From Methanothrix sp. (GTDB lineage Archaea; Halobacteriota; Methanosarcinia; Methanotrichales; Methanotrichaceae): 7,198 nucleotides of DNA. Positions within the stretch are counted from its first letter, which is position 1. Every line of letters begins with the position of its first letter. A program made the translations under genes and the position numbers. Below are positions 1 to 6,199 of the stretch, piece by piece. Below the pieces are notes generated by a model. That model saw only the letters and a program-made list of their open reading frames with translations, did no database searches and was not told where the DNA came from. The stretch is taken from assembly GCA_011391755.1 (NCBI GenBank), contig JAABPZ010000010.1:5987-13184 (forward strand). Direction: 5' to 3'.

Positions 1-341
1 AGGCGGGCCGAGCCCTCTTTGGGATGACGGATGACCAGAGCATCAGCATAGCCGCCAATGACCCGCACGGTATCCGCCAGCGACTCACCCTTGGAGATGG
101 ATGAACCCTCCGCTGGCCCCAGGTTGATGACGCTGCCGCCCAGTCGATTCATGGCCGTCTCAAATGACATGCGTGTGCGCGTGGAGGGCTCAAAAAAAAG
201 CAGAGCCAGTATTTTGCCCGCCATCATATCGCTCTTCCGGCCTCGCGCATAAGGCTCCAGGGATGCGGCCAGATCGAGGACGGAGTCGATCTCCTCCCGG
301 GAGAACTCTCGCATGGAGAGCACATGCCTCTTCATGAACAT
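1..341 (-). CDS. pyrB: Aspartate carbamoyltransferase catalytic subunit, N-terminal part (runs off left edge)
   Basis: PyrB condenses carbamoyl phosphate with L-aspartate to N-carbamoyl-aspartate, the committed step of cytosolic pyrimidine synthesis. Translating the minus strand from the ATG at 341 gives 113 open codons without a stop before the window ends, about a third of a typical 305-310 aa chain. The carbamoyl-phosphate loop FEPSTRTRMSFE is at residues 50-61 (S53-T54-R55-T56-R57). The loop SISKGESLADT follows at about 81-91, with K84 matching the Lys that reaches into the neighbouring active site, and then RHP at 105-107. These agree almost residue for residue with known PyrB proteins. 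A second ATG two codons in (335) could be the true start; neither has a clear Shine-Dalgarno. In archaea pyrI, the regulatory subunit, usually follows; it would lie outside the window. It diverges from the methyltransferase at 510. Confidence 0.96.
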   Translation of the reverse strand, partial: MFMKRHVLSMREFSREEIDSVLDLAASLEPYARGRKSDMMAGKILALLFFEPSTRTRMSFETAMNRLGGSVINLGPAEGSSISKGESLADTVRVIGGYADALVIRHPKEGSAR

Positions 342-509
342 GTCTAACCATCTTCTATTTATGAGATAATAAGGCTTCCACATGGTCTCTTCGACAAGTA
401 TTATGCAATGGTTGTATAAGAGCTGACACAAGACAAAGCGCCGCACGGGATTTATCAAACACGGCACGATTTCGAAACCAGTTAGATTACAGTTATGAGG
501 TAAAAGCCC
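342..509. promoter_or_regulatory. Divergent intergenic region between pyrB and the SABATH methyltransferase
   Basis: This 168-base gap must hold the promoters of both divergent genes. It is richer in A+T than the flanking genes. For the plus-strand gene the best TATA-like element is TTTATCAAA at 451-459, which would place a start site near 480. The ribosome binding site GAGGT is at 497-501, eight bases before the ATG at 510. For pyrB, reading the minus strand, the TATA-like stretches are CTTATAC (420-414) and the AT-rich run around 358-372. The TATA calls are by eye. The GAGGT site is convincing and fixes the methyltransferase start. Confidence 0.45.
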
Positions 510-1586
510 ATGAAGAACGCATCACAACAATATTCACCGACAATGACCAAGGATTACAGTCGGATTTCAGATACGGCCCGCGCGGTTAATGCAGAGGTAC
601 TGCCCAGGATAGCGTCTTACATCCGGCATATATCGCCAAAGATTGCCACCATGAGCGTAGACGAGGTGTTTGTGATCGCCGATTACGGCGCCTCAGACGG
701 TGTGAATTCGAGCGAGTTGTTTGAAGCCGTCATCTGCCAGATTCACGAGGTGAATCCCCAGCTTTCCATCAAATTAGTCTATATTGATCTGGCGGATGCG
801 GCGAATTTCGATGCGTTCTGGGCAACTTCGGCATTGGCGAAATTAAAGCACGTAGAGGCTCAATACATCCAGCGGTCTTTTTATGAACCATTTCCTGAGA
901 TTGCAGGTAAACTCCGGATCGGTTTTTCCTCTACAGCGTTGCACTGGCTGAATGCCAAAACGGTTGGACCTGATTATTTCCGCCATCCGCTCTGCATACA
1001 GCCCAACCAGCTCTCTGATTTTGAACGCAGAAAATTTGCGGAAAAATGGAAAGCGGATTGTCGGACATTTTTGCAGGAATGCTCGAGGTCGCTGGTTAAG
1101 GGGGGAGCTTTGTTTATGGCCAACCTTGCCAATCTGGGAGACGACCGGTGGCCGGCATCGCCGGGATATAACAACCTCATGGACATTTGCCAGGATTTAT
1201 ATGAGGTGAATATGCTTTCCAAAGCAGAGCTTAACGCTATTTTTATACCGGATTACTTTGCCTCGCCTCATGAAATGTCAGGTTTGCTGGATGAAGACGA
1301 CCTCAGGCGGTGTTTTGCCGTCAAGGCCGTTGATCCCATGACCATTCCGTGCGCCTATTTTAGCAAGGCAAAGGACAAGCTGGACGACCCACAGGAAAGG
1401 TCCATGCTTGCCGCTACCCTGGCCCATGTAGTCAGGGCCTGGAGTGAATCGTCGATGCGTATCGGACTACATGCAGATAAAAAAGAGCTGATCGAAGACA
1501 TTTATCGACGGCTGCAAGACAAGTTCTATGAAAAACCCGAGGGTTTGCCCTATCAATATTGCCTGCTCGAACTGGTAAAAAGGTAG
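510..1586 (+). CDS. SABATH-family SAM-dependent carboxyl methyltransferase (Methyltransf_7)
   Basis: A 358-aa soluble protein, the usual SABATH length. Enzymes of this family move a methyl group from S-adenosylmethionine to the carboxylate (or a ring nitrogen) of small molecules such as salicylate, jasmonate, indole-acetate or theobromine. Family signatures appear in order: the N-terminal DYSRIS (15-20), which aligns with the plant YAxNS motif; the SAM loop VIADYGASDGVNS (55-67), replacing the plant IADLGCSSGPNT; YIDLADAANFDAFW (91-104), matching the LNDLPxNDFNxxF block; RSFYEPFP (122-129); and FSSTALHWL (139-147), whose W146 corresponds to the Trp that holds the substrate carboxylate. The Gln that also contacts the carboxylate in plant salicylate methyltransferase seems to be Ala23 here, so the substrate probably differs. 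The start is fixed by GAGGT eight bases upstream. No neighbour hints at the substrate. Its presence in an archaeal-looking genome suggests transfer from a bacterium. Confidence 0.88.
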   Translation: MKNASQQYSPTMTKDYSRISDTARAVNAEVLPRIASYIRHISPKIATMSVDEVFVIADYGASDGVNSSELFEAVICQIHEVNPQLSIKLVYIDLADAANFDAFWATSALAKLKHVEAQYIQRSFYEPFPEIAGKLRIGFSSTALHWLNAKTVGPDYFRHPLCIQPNQLSDFERRKFAEKWKADCRTFLQECSRSLVKGGALFMANLANLGDDRWPASPGYNNLMDICQDLYEVNMLSKAELNAIFIPDYFASPHEMSGLLDEDDLRRCFAVKAVDPMTIPCAYFSKAKDKLDDPQERSMLAATLAHVVRAWSESSMRIGLHADKKELIEDIYRRLQDKFYEKPEGLPYQYCLLELVKR

Positions 1587-1746
1587 GGATATATTGATGG
1601 GCCTGAAATGCCTCTTCTCGCCTCACGCGGCCGGGCCGCGGGTGCGCGGGGGGCCACCCGCAGGGTTCGCGCATGCCTGGCCAGCTCCTGGGCAATCTTT
1701 TGTAAGGACTTTCTGCGATCGCCGGCAAGGGTGCGATGCATGTGAT
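1587..1746. other. GC-rich convergent gap with two overlapping inverted repeats
   Basis: The methyltransferase and larA converge on this 160-base gap. It contains the perfect 15-base palindrome CGCGGCC-G-GGCCGCG (1626-1640). Overlapping its end is a second inverted repeat with 7-base arms, GCGGGTG (1638-1644) and CACCCGC (1655-1661), around a 10-base G-rich loop. The two cannot form in full at once. They may help end or process convergent transcripts, but no oligo-T run follows, so this is not a clear archaeal terminator. Short reading frames cross the gap on both strands; none has a start signal or a recognisable product. Confidence 0.5.
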
Positions 1747-2973
1747 TTATTTCGCCACCGCCAGCGTCAGATTCCCGTGCGGCATGACCAGCATGCGCGC
1801 GTCTTTGCCCTGCCTGGCCCTGGCCAGCTCTAGAGCCTGCTCAAGAGTTGCCGCCGGGGTGAAGAAGCACATCTCCGCCTTATCCGTCGGCAGAGCGGAT
1901 ACCAGGATCAGATGGTGCTGCAGGGACTCCTTGGCCAGGAAGGCGGCCTTGTGTCCGCCAAACTCGTACTCCCTGCCGAAGCGCTCCCAGCAATCTATCG
2001 CAGATGTCGCCTCCCTTGCCCAGCGCTCGAAGACGGGATGGCCCAGCCCCTCGCAGCACTCCGCCACCAGGATGATGCTGCCTCTCGGCAGGGCGGCATT
2101 CTTGGCATTGTCCAGCGCTTTTTGCGCCTGGAAGAGATTGAGATCCTTGGGCCTTCCGCCGGCAGAGGTCACAACGATCTCGGCCTGCTTAACGGGGCGT
2201 CGGTACATGCGATCCACGGTGGCAGCGCCCGCCCGATGTGCAGAGATAAAGTCGCCTGCAACCGACTGCACTATCTCCTTTTTGCCGTTCAGAACGACAT
2301 TCAAAATGAAATCCAGTCCAGCAATTTTGGCCGCGTCCTCCATATCCTGACGCACCGGGCTGTCCAATCTACCCGTGATTGAGAGCGGATCCCTCATCAG
2401 CTCGTGGTTCTTGATGACAGAACGCTCCGAGCTGACTCCGGGCAGGACGGCCTTGCCTCCGCCGCTGTAGCCGGCATAATAGTGATATTCTATATTTCCT
2501 GTGGCCACGATCAGATCCGAGGAGGCGACACTCTCCAGTATCTCCACAGGCGTTCCCCGCCCGGTCTCGCCCAAAGATACGCAATTCTTGGGGTCGTGCT
2601 GCATGTAGGGCAAGCTGGTGCAGCCGCGCAGGAGCAAGCGCTCCTCCTCGACTGTCATCCTGCGGTGCGTGCCCAGAGCAAAGACGATTCTTAGATCGCT
2701 AATGCCCAGATCCTTGAGCCTCTGGATGAGAGGAGGAAGCATGAGGTGGCTGGGAGCCGGCCGGGTGATGTCGCTGACCAGAATGCTGGCCGATTTAGAG
2801 CCGGCAAAGTCATCCAGGCTTCGTCCCGTGGCATTTTCAATCGATCTTTCCACCTCACCGGCGGGCGCGGCTGGAAGCTCCTCGGCCAGGACTACCTCTG
2901 TCCCAATGCCTACCACCAGATCGAGGCATCCTTGGCCGTAACCAAGCTTGATTTTGCAGTCCTTTGAATTCAT
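1747..2973 (-). CDS. larA: LarA-family nickel-pincer-cofactor racemase/epimerase (lactate racemase-like)
   Basis: A 408-aa protein, close to the 424 aa of Lactobacillus plantarum LarA, which interconverts D- and L-lactate using a covalently bound nickel pincer nucleotide. The catalytic set is complete: SDITRPAPS (67-75), with R71 as the substrate-binding Arg; GTHRRMT (101-107), with H103 as one acid/base; EYHYYAGYSGGGKAVLPG (162-179), with H164 as the second acid/base and K174 as the Lys that carries the cofactor; NHELM (189-193), with H190 as a Ni ligand; and K285 in FQAQKAL. The frame stays open further upstream to 3102, but that extension is encoded by the CTTTGTG repeats, so I start at MNSKDCKIKL (2973). 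LarA homologues also act on malate or other 2-hydroxyacids, so the substrate is open. The cofactor genes larB, larC and larE are not in the window. It lies 136 bases downstream of the DUF58 gene on the same strand. Confidence 0.9.
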   Translation of the reverse strand: MNSKDCKIKLGYGQGCLDLVVGIGTEVVLAEELPAAPAGEVERSIENATGRSLDDFAGSKSASILVSDITRPAPSHLMLPPLIQRLKDLGISDLRIVFALGTHRRMTVEEERLLLRGCTSLPYMQHDPKNCVSLGETGRGTPVEILESVASSDLIVATGNIEYHYYAGYSGGGKAVLPGVSSERSVIKNHELMRDPLSITGRLDSPVRQDMEDAAKIAGLDFILNVVLNGKKEIVQSVAGDFISAHRAGAATVDRMYRRPVKQAEIVVTSAGGRPKDLNLFQAQKALDNAKNAALPRGSIILVAECCEGLGHPVFERWAREATSAIDCWERFGREYEFGGHKAAFLAKESLQHHLILVSALPTDKAEMCFFTPAATLEQALELARARQGKDARMLVMPHGNLTLAVAK

Positions 2974-2996
2974 AATAGCTCTAGTTGTTAGTACGT

Positions 2997-3107
2997 CTCT
3001 GTGCGTTCTTTGTGGCTTTGTGCCTTTGTGGTTTGGTTTTTTGGGTAGGGATGAGAGGCTAGAGCTTACTACCACGCTCACCACAAAGACACAAAGGCAC
3101 AAAGACG
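2997..3107. repeat. Imperfect inverted repeat made of octamer-period CTTTGTG / CACAAAG units
   Basis: The left arm (3004-3032) contains CTTTGTG at 3008, 3016 and 3024, exactly eight bases apart. A related CTCTGTG unit lies at 2997. The right arm (3080-3107) contains CACAAAG at 3082, 3090 and 3098, again eight apart. Reverse-complemented, the arms align at 26 of 29 positions with one gap, around a 47-base spacer. A second inverted pair, GCTCTAG (2978-2984) and CTAGAGC (3059-3065), crosses the first in pseudoknot order. The block lies between the DUF58 stop (3110) and the larA start (2973). If the two genes are cotranscribed, it would be a large hairpin in their mRNA. Confidence 0.8.
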
Positions 3108-3109
3108 AC

Positions 3110-3967
3110 TTACGTCTTCCAGATCACAGCGCGGCTAAGCATCTCGGAGAAGGCCTCGAAGATGGGCCGGTCCGTTTTCACAAGGAAGTAATCCGCCCCA
3201 ACCTGGCTGCATGCCGCTCTGATGCGATCGTTGTGCTCTGCCATGCTTCTCAGATACTCCTTTCGTTCATCCTCAGTCACGCGGGTGATGAGGGGCAGGC
3301 CGCTCTCCAGATCAACGAATTTGACATCGCCTCCGAAGCTTAGCTTCGTCTCCTCTGGTGCCAGTACTTGAATTACCACCAGCTCATGCCCGGAGAGCCG
3401 GTAGATGCTGGACAGGACATCATCCGTCTCGCCCAGCAGGTCGGATATCAGCACCACCAGGCTGGTGGTCTTGAGGAGCGACTCCACCTGATCGGCAATG
3501 GCAAGCAGGCCCGTGCCGCCTCGGGGAGAAGTCCTGTCCAGCGCCTCAATGGTTTGAAAGAGATTTCTTCTGCCCCGCTTGGGCTCAGCCGGATAGAGCT
3601 TATTGCAGAAGAGAGATATGGCATACTTCTCATTTTCCATGGTGGCGAGATAAGCAAAGCCGACTGCCAGGCGCGCCGCATATCCGAACTTTCCCTCGTA
3701 ATCCATGCTGGCACTGCCGTCTAAAAGGATATGTACGACGAGGCTTTTCTCCTCTTCGTGCTCCCGGATGTAGAGCTTTTCAGTTCGACCGTAGACCTTC
3801 CAGTCCACCAGCTTGAAGTCGTCTCCCTTGCGGTACTCCCGGTAGCCGACGGGGCTGATGCCGTGGCCGAAGCGCAGGGACTTTCTGCCTCCGCTGTAGG
3901 CGGTCGATACCCGCTTCTTGACGAGCAGGGAGAACTTCTCCAGCTCTTTGAAGAACTCTGTATCCAT
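3110..3967 (-). CDS. DUF58 domain protein with MIDAS-like VWA motif (MoxR partner)
   Basis: A 285-aa DUF58 (PF01882) protein. The signature YREYRKGDDFKLVDWK (42-57) followed by YGRTEKLYIREHEEE (59-73) is diagnostic. The fold is related to von Willebrand A, and a metal-site pattern is visible: D83-x-S85-x-S87 in LLDGSASM (81-88), T152 in RGGTG, and D176 in LISDLLGE. No membrane segment or signal peptide is evident, so this is the short cytosolic type rather than the membrane-anchored form. Proteins of this family are thought to act as adaptors for MoxR AAA+ ATPases; no enzymatic reaction is established. AGGA six bases before the ATG supports the start. It follows moxR by 39 bases on the same strand, almost certainly in one transcription unit. 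The other genes often found in such operons (transglutaminase-like protein, BatA/BatB VWA proteins) are absent from the window. Confidence 0.93.
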   Translation of the reverse strand: MDTEFFKELEKFSLLVKKRVSTAYSGGRKSLRFGHGISPVGYREYRKGDDFKLVDWKVYGRTEKLYIREHEEEKSLVVHILLDGSASMDYEGKFGYAARLAVGFAYLATMENEKYAISLFCNKLYPAEPKRGRRNLFQTIEALDRTSPRGGTGLLAIADQVESLLKTTSLVVLISDLLGETDDVLSSIYRLSGHELVVIQVLAPEETKLSFGGDVKFVDLESGLPLITRVTEDERKEYLRSMAEHNDRIRAACSQVGADYFLVKTDRPIFEAFSEMLSRAVIWKT

Positions 3968-4006
3968 GATTTGTCCTGAAGATTAAAAGACCTAAAGATA
4001 TATTTC

Positions 4007-4963
4007 TCAGAGCGACTGGCTCTTCAGAATGTCCGTTACCACCTGGTCGCGGGTGAGACCTTTCCTCTCCGCCTCAAAGCCCAGGATGATGCGGTGCCGC
4101 AAGACGGGATAGGCCATTGTATGCAGATCCTCTTTGGAGACATAGTTTCTGCCCTGCAAAAAGGCCCTGGCCTTGGCGGAGAGGATGAGACCGATGGTGG
4201 CCCTGGGGCTGGCTCCATACTGGACGCCCTCCCACTTACGCGTGGCCAGCACGAGATTTACGGTCGCAGTCTTTAGATCATCGGAGACGGGTATGTCGCG
4301 GCAGAGCTGCTGCAGCGCTATCACCTCTTCCTTGCTGACGACGTTTTCCACGCTCGGCTCGCCGCGAATGGTATATCTCTCCAGGATCTCCAGCTCCTCT
4401 TCTCGGGAAGGATATTCCATGAAAATTTTAAGCAGGAATCGATCCAGCTGTGCTTCGGGCAGAGGGAAGGTGCCTTCCATCTCGATTGGGTTTTGCGTGG
4501 CCAGGATAAAGAAGGGCTTGTCGAGAAGATAGGTCTTGTTTCCTACCGTTACCTGCTTTTCCTGCATGGCCTCCAAAAGAGCGCTCTGCGTCTTGGGAGA
4601 GGCCCGGTTGATCTCGTCGGCCAGGACGATGTTGGAGAAGACGGGGCCAGCCTCGAAGCGGAACTTTTTGCCCTTATCGATCTCTTCGATGATGGTGGTG
4701 CCGGTGATGTCGGCAGGCATAAGGTCCGGAGTGCATTGAATCCGGCTGTAATCAAGGCCCAGGCAGGAGGCCGTGGTCTTCACCAGCAGCGTCTTCGCCA
4801 GCCCGGGATTGCTCTCCAGGAGGGCATGGCCTCCCGCCAGGATGGCAATCAGGAGCTGCTCGATGGCCACATTCTGGCCGACTATGACTTTGTCGATCTC
4901 GCGCCGGAGCCGCTTGAAGATCTCCGGTGCCCGGCTGTAGACTGCTTTCTGATCCTCCGACAT
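4007..4963 (-). CDS. moxR: MoxR-family AAA+ ATPase
   Basis: An approximately 318-aa MoxR-type AAA+ ATPase (AAA_3 core plus AAA lid). These form ring hexamers that remodel client proteins, often with a VWA-type partner. Motifs, numbered from MSEDQ: Walker A ESNPGLAKT (50-58), with K57 and T58; Walker B IVLADEINR (112-120), with D116-E117; sensor 1 ATQNPIE (155-161), with N158; an arginine-finger region LDRF (173-176); and sensor 2 GASPRATIGL (250-259), with R254. The first Gly of Walker A (usually E-G-x-P-G) is Ser51, a position that often varies in P-loops. An ATG four codons earlier (4975) is possible, but GGAG at 4973-4970 sits six bases before the ATG at 4963, which I prefer. A TATA-like run (ATATAAAT, 5081-5074 on the minus strand) lies upstream. 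First gene of the moxR-DUF58 unit. Confidence 0.94.
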   Translation of the reverse strand: MSEDQKAVYSRAPEIFKRLRREIDKVIVGQNVAIEQLLIAILAGGHALLESNPGLAKTLLVKTTASCLGLDYSRIQCTPDLMPADITGTTIIEEIDKGKKFRFEAGPVFSNIVLADEINRASPKTQSALLEAMQEKQVTVGNKTYLLDKPFFILATQNPIEMEGTFPLPEAQLDRFLLKIFMEYPSREEELEILERYTIRGEPSVENVVSKEEVIALQQLCRDIPVSDDLKTATVNLVLATRKWEGVQYGASPRATIGLILSAKARAFLQGRNYVSKEDLHTMAYPVLRHRIILGFEAERKGLTRDQVVTDILKSQSL

Positions 4964-4975
4964 TATTCTCTCCAT

Positions 4976-5102
4976 CTCTTCGCTTGATAATAAAACTCTG
5001 GCGGTTTACGAAATAATACCACAGAGGCACAGAGCGCACAGAGGACGAACGGACGGAGATTATTATATCTATTATTTATATGATAAGACATTTTGGAACT
5101 GC
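4976..5102 (-). promoter_or_regulatory. moxR upstream region with TATA-like box and CTCTGTG repeat leader
   Basis: On the minus strand this gap begins with a strongly A+T-rich run (5084-5059) containing ATATAAAT, the best TATA-like element near moxR. It then has three CTCTGTG units (plus-strand CACAGAG at 5020, 5028 and 5037). A start site 25 bases after the box would put the repeats in the untranslated leader of moxR. The promoter is inferred by eye; the repeat is seen directly. Confidence 0.45.
5018..5044. repeat. CACAGAG octamer-period repeat upstream of moxR
   Basis: CACAGAG occurs at 5020, 5028 and 5037, with spacings of eight and nine. In the direction of moxR it reads as CTCTGTG units ending in GTGGT, the same ending as the CTTTGTG block in front of larA. 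The heptamers differ by one base (CACAGAG versus CACAAAG), so the two loci belong to one repeat family. Confidence 0.7.
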
Positions 5103-5324
5103 TTAGATTTTCATGCGAGTACGGGAGCTAGAAGGGTACTTGTGAGGTTCGTCTGGGAGTGAGATTGCAGATATCTCCATTAAGCCCTGTATTATTTCAT
5201 CGTCGGACAGATCAACATCCGATTTATAGGGAACATGCCGATCGGTAGGCGAGTTCTCAGAATCTATTTCATCATCTTCTGGGGCAAATTGGATATATTT
5301 TTTGGGCACCACTCTCTCGCACAT
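5103..5324 (-). CDS. Unrecognised small acidic ORF (73 aa), doubtful
   Basis: A 73-aa reading frame with an acidic middle (EDDEIDSEN, DVDLSDDE), no membrane segment and no domain I recognise. The start codon at 5324 has no good ribosome binding site, and the DNA is more A+T-rich than the genes around it. It follows the truncated hsdM by 98 bases on the same strand, where an intact type I system might carry hsdS or an accessory gene, but nothing in it resembles a specificity subunit. It may be a small orphan gene, a remnant, or chance. The composition looks protein-like rather than random, which is the main reason for listing it. Confidence 0.35.
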   Translation of the reverse strand: MCERVVPKKYIQFAPEDDEIDSENSPTDRHVPYKSDVDLSDDEIIQGLMEISAISLPDEPHKYPSSSRTRMKI

Positions 5325-5422
5325 TACAGCTACTTACTTGCTGCCTGGAATATAAGCCCTTCATCGAATGAGTTAATATTTTATTATTTAACTAGAATAA
5401 AATTTGTTGGGCCGCAAGCACG

Positions 5423-6010
5423 CTATTTTTCCCCCAGCAGTCTCCTCAGCTCGGCCACATTCGCCTTGATCTGGTCTTCGATTGCCTCGATCTTGTCCAG
5501 AATCACTTCCGGCTTCTCGTACTCTACCTCTTCGTACTCGATCTCTCTGTACTTCGAAATAGAAAGGTCGTAGCCGTTCTCTTTGATCTCGCTGTAGGGC
5601 ACGAAAAAGCACTTGCCCTTCCTGTCCCTGGGGCTCTCCTCGCGCCTCTTTTTGTACCGCTCGATGATATCAGGAATGTCGCCCTTGCCGTCGATGACGT
5701 TCCTCTTGTCGTCCAAAGTGTAACCGTCTTTCTCCATTTTGTAGAACCAGACCCGCTCCGTACTGCCGCCCTTGGTGAAGATCAAGACCGCCGTGGACAC
5801 GCCCGCGTAAGGCCGGAAGACTCCGGAGGGCATGGAGACAATGCCTTCCAGCTGGCACTTTTCCAGCAGGTCCTGCCGGAGCTTCTTGTGGGCCTTGGAG
5901 CTTCCGAAGAGCACGCCGTCGGGCACAATCACGCCGCACCGGTGCACAGTAGGACTATGCGCCGCATAATAGTAATAGCGTGCGAAAGATGAGGTTGCCG
6001 CAAATGCCAT
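5423..6010 (-). pseudogene. hsdM: 5'-truncated type I restriction-modification methyltransferase (HsdM C-terminal fragment)
   Basis: From about residue 24 to the stop (5941-5423) this frame matches the C-terminal third of HsdM, the N6-adenine methyltransferase subunit of type I systems. Visible blocks are CGVIVPDGVLFGSSKAH (25-41), MPSGVFRPYAGVSTAVLIFTKGG (60-82), VWFYKMEKDGYTLDDKR (87-103), FFVPYSEIKENGYDLS (135-150) and a charged coiled-coil-like tail ending LRRLLGEK. The SAM-binding motif I, the catalytic NPPF motif and the N-terminal helical domain are missing; an intact HsdM is about 480-520 aa. The first 23 residues of the open frame (MAFAATSS...YYYYAAHSP) do not resemble HsdM, and the frame changes at about 5941. 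No hsdS or hsdR is in the window. The fragment cannot methylate DNA by itself, so I treat it as a decayed gene; the remaining frame is undamaged, which suggests recent truncation. Confidence 0.87.
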
Positions 6011-6132
6011 CAGGCACGATGACGGTTGACGCCTTCCAGCAGGATCCTATCCACCCGCTCGCACCGGCCACAGCAGGAAGGCCCAGCGCCGGATAGCTCC
6101 AGCAAGGCCAAACGCCGCACGTGAACGTTAAA
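5942..6132 (-). pseudogene. Frameshifted methylase-like debris upstream of the hsdM fragment
   Basis: This stretch still reads like eroded coding sequence in shifting frames. One frame, open from the stop at 6135-6133 to a TGA at 6012-6010, reads ...CERVDRILLEGVNRHRA. The overlapping frame gives STVIVPDGICGN. Joined by a frameshift they resemble the block ERxLxLLxxGG-x-VIVPDGI-x-GN that precedes the final part of N6-adenine methylases. The VIVPDG codons (6024-6007) and those of the intact fragment (5935-5918) differ at four positions, all third bases, so they look like related coding sequences and not a recent DNA copy. This could be the end of a second methylase gene fused to the first by deletion. 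Identity is uncertain because only one short motif is clear. Confidence 0.35.
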
Positions 6133-6199
6133 CTACTCAATCGTGTGCATTTGCAGAAGACTTATCATCTAATAACTGAAATGTTAATCGAGGATTCAG

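Noticed and set aside
58..252. 64-codon plus-strand frame opposite pyrB
   Set aside because: It is antisense to an unmistakable PyrB N-terminus.
1655..1690. tRNA T-arm-like string GGTTCGCGC
   Set aside because: The flanking bases do not form a T stem and there is no acceptor, D or anticodon arm around it.
1432..1741. Minus-strand frames of 62 and 98 codons across the methyltransferase end and the GC-rich gap
   Set aside because: Arg/Pro/Ala-rich translations typical of GC-rich non-coding DNA, no ribosome binding site, and overlap with a well-supported gene.
1736..2382. Plus-strand frames of up to 204 codons opposite larA
   Set aside because: They are antisense shadows of a gene with a complete catalytic signature and have no family features.
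2974..3102. Upstream extension of the larA frame (43 extra codons)
   Set aside because: The extension is encoded by the CTTTGTG repeat block and has no resemblance to LarA N-termini; MNSKDCKIKL at 2973 fits the family length.
2997..3107. CRISPR array
   Set aside because: The units are 7-8 bases with no spacers of constant length, and the arms face each other.
5235..5573. 112-codon plus-strand frame with hydrophobic stretches
   Set aside because: It runs antisense through the end of the hsdM fragment and the doubtful 73-aa ORF; the Ser/Ile-rich sequence mirrors the charged coiled coil on the other strand.
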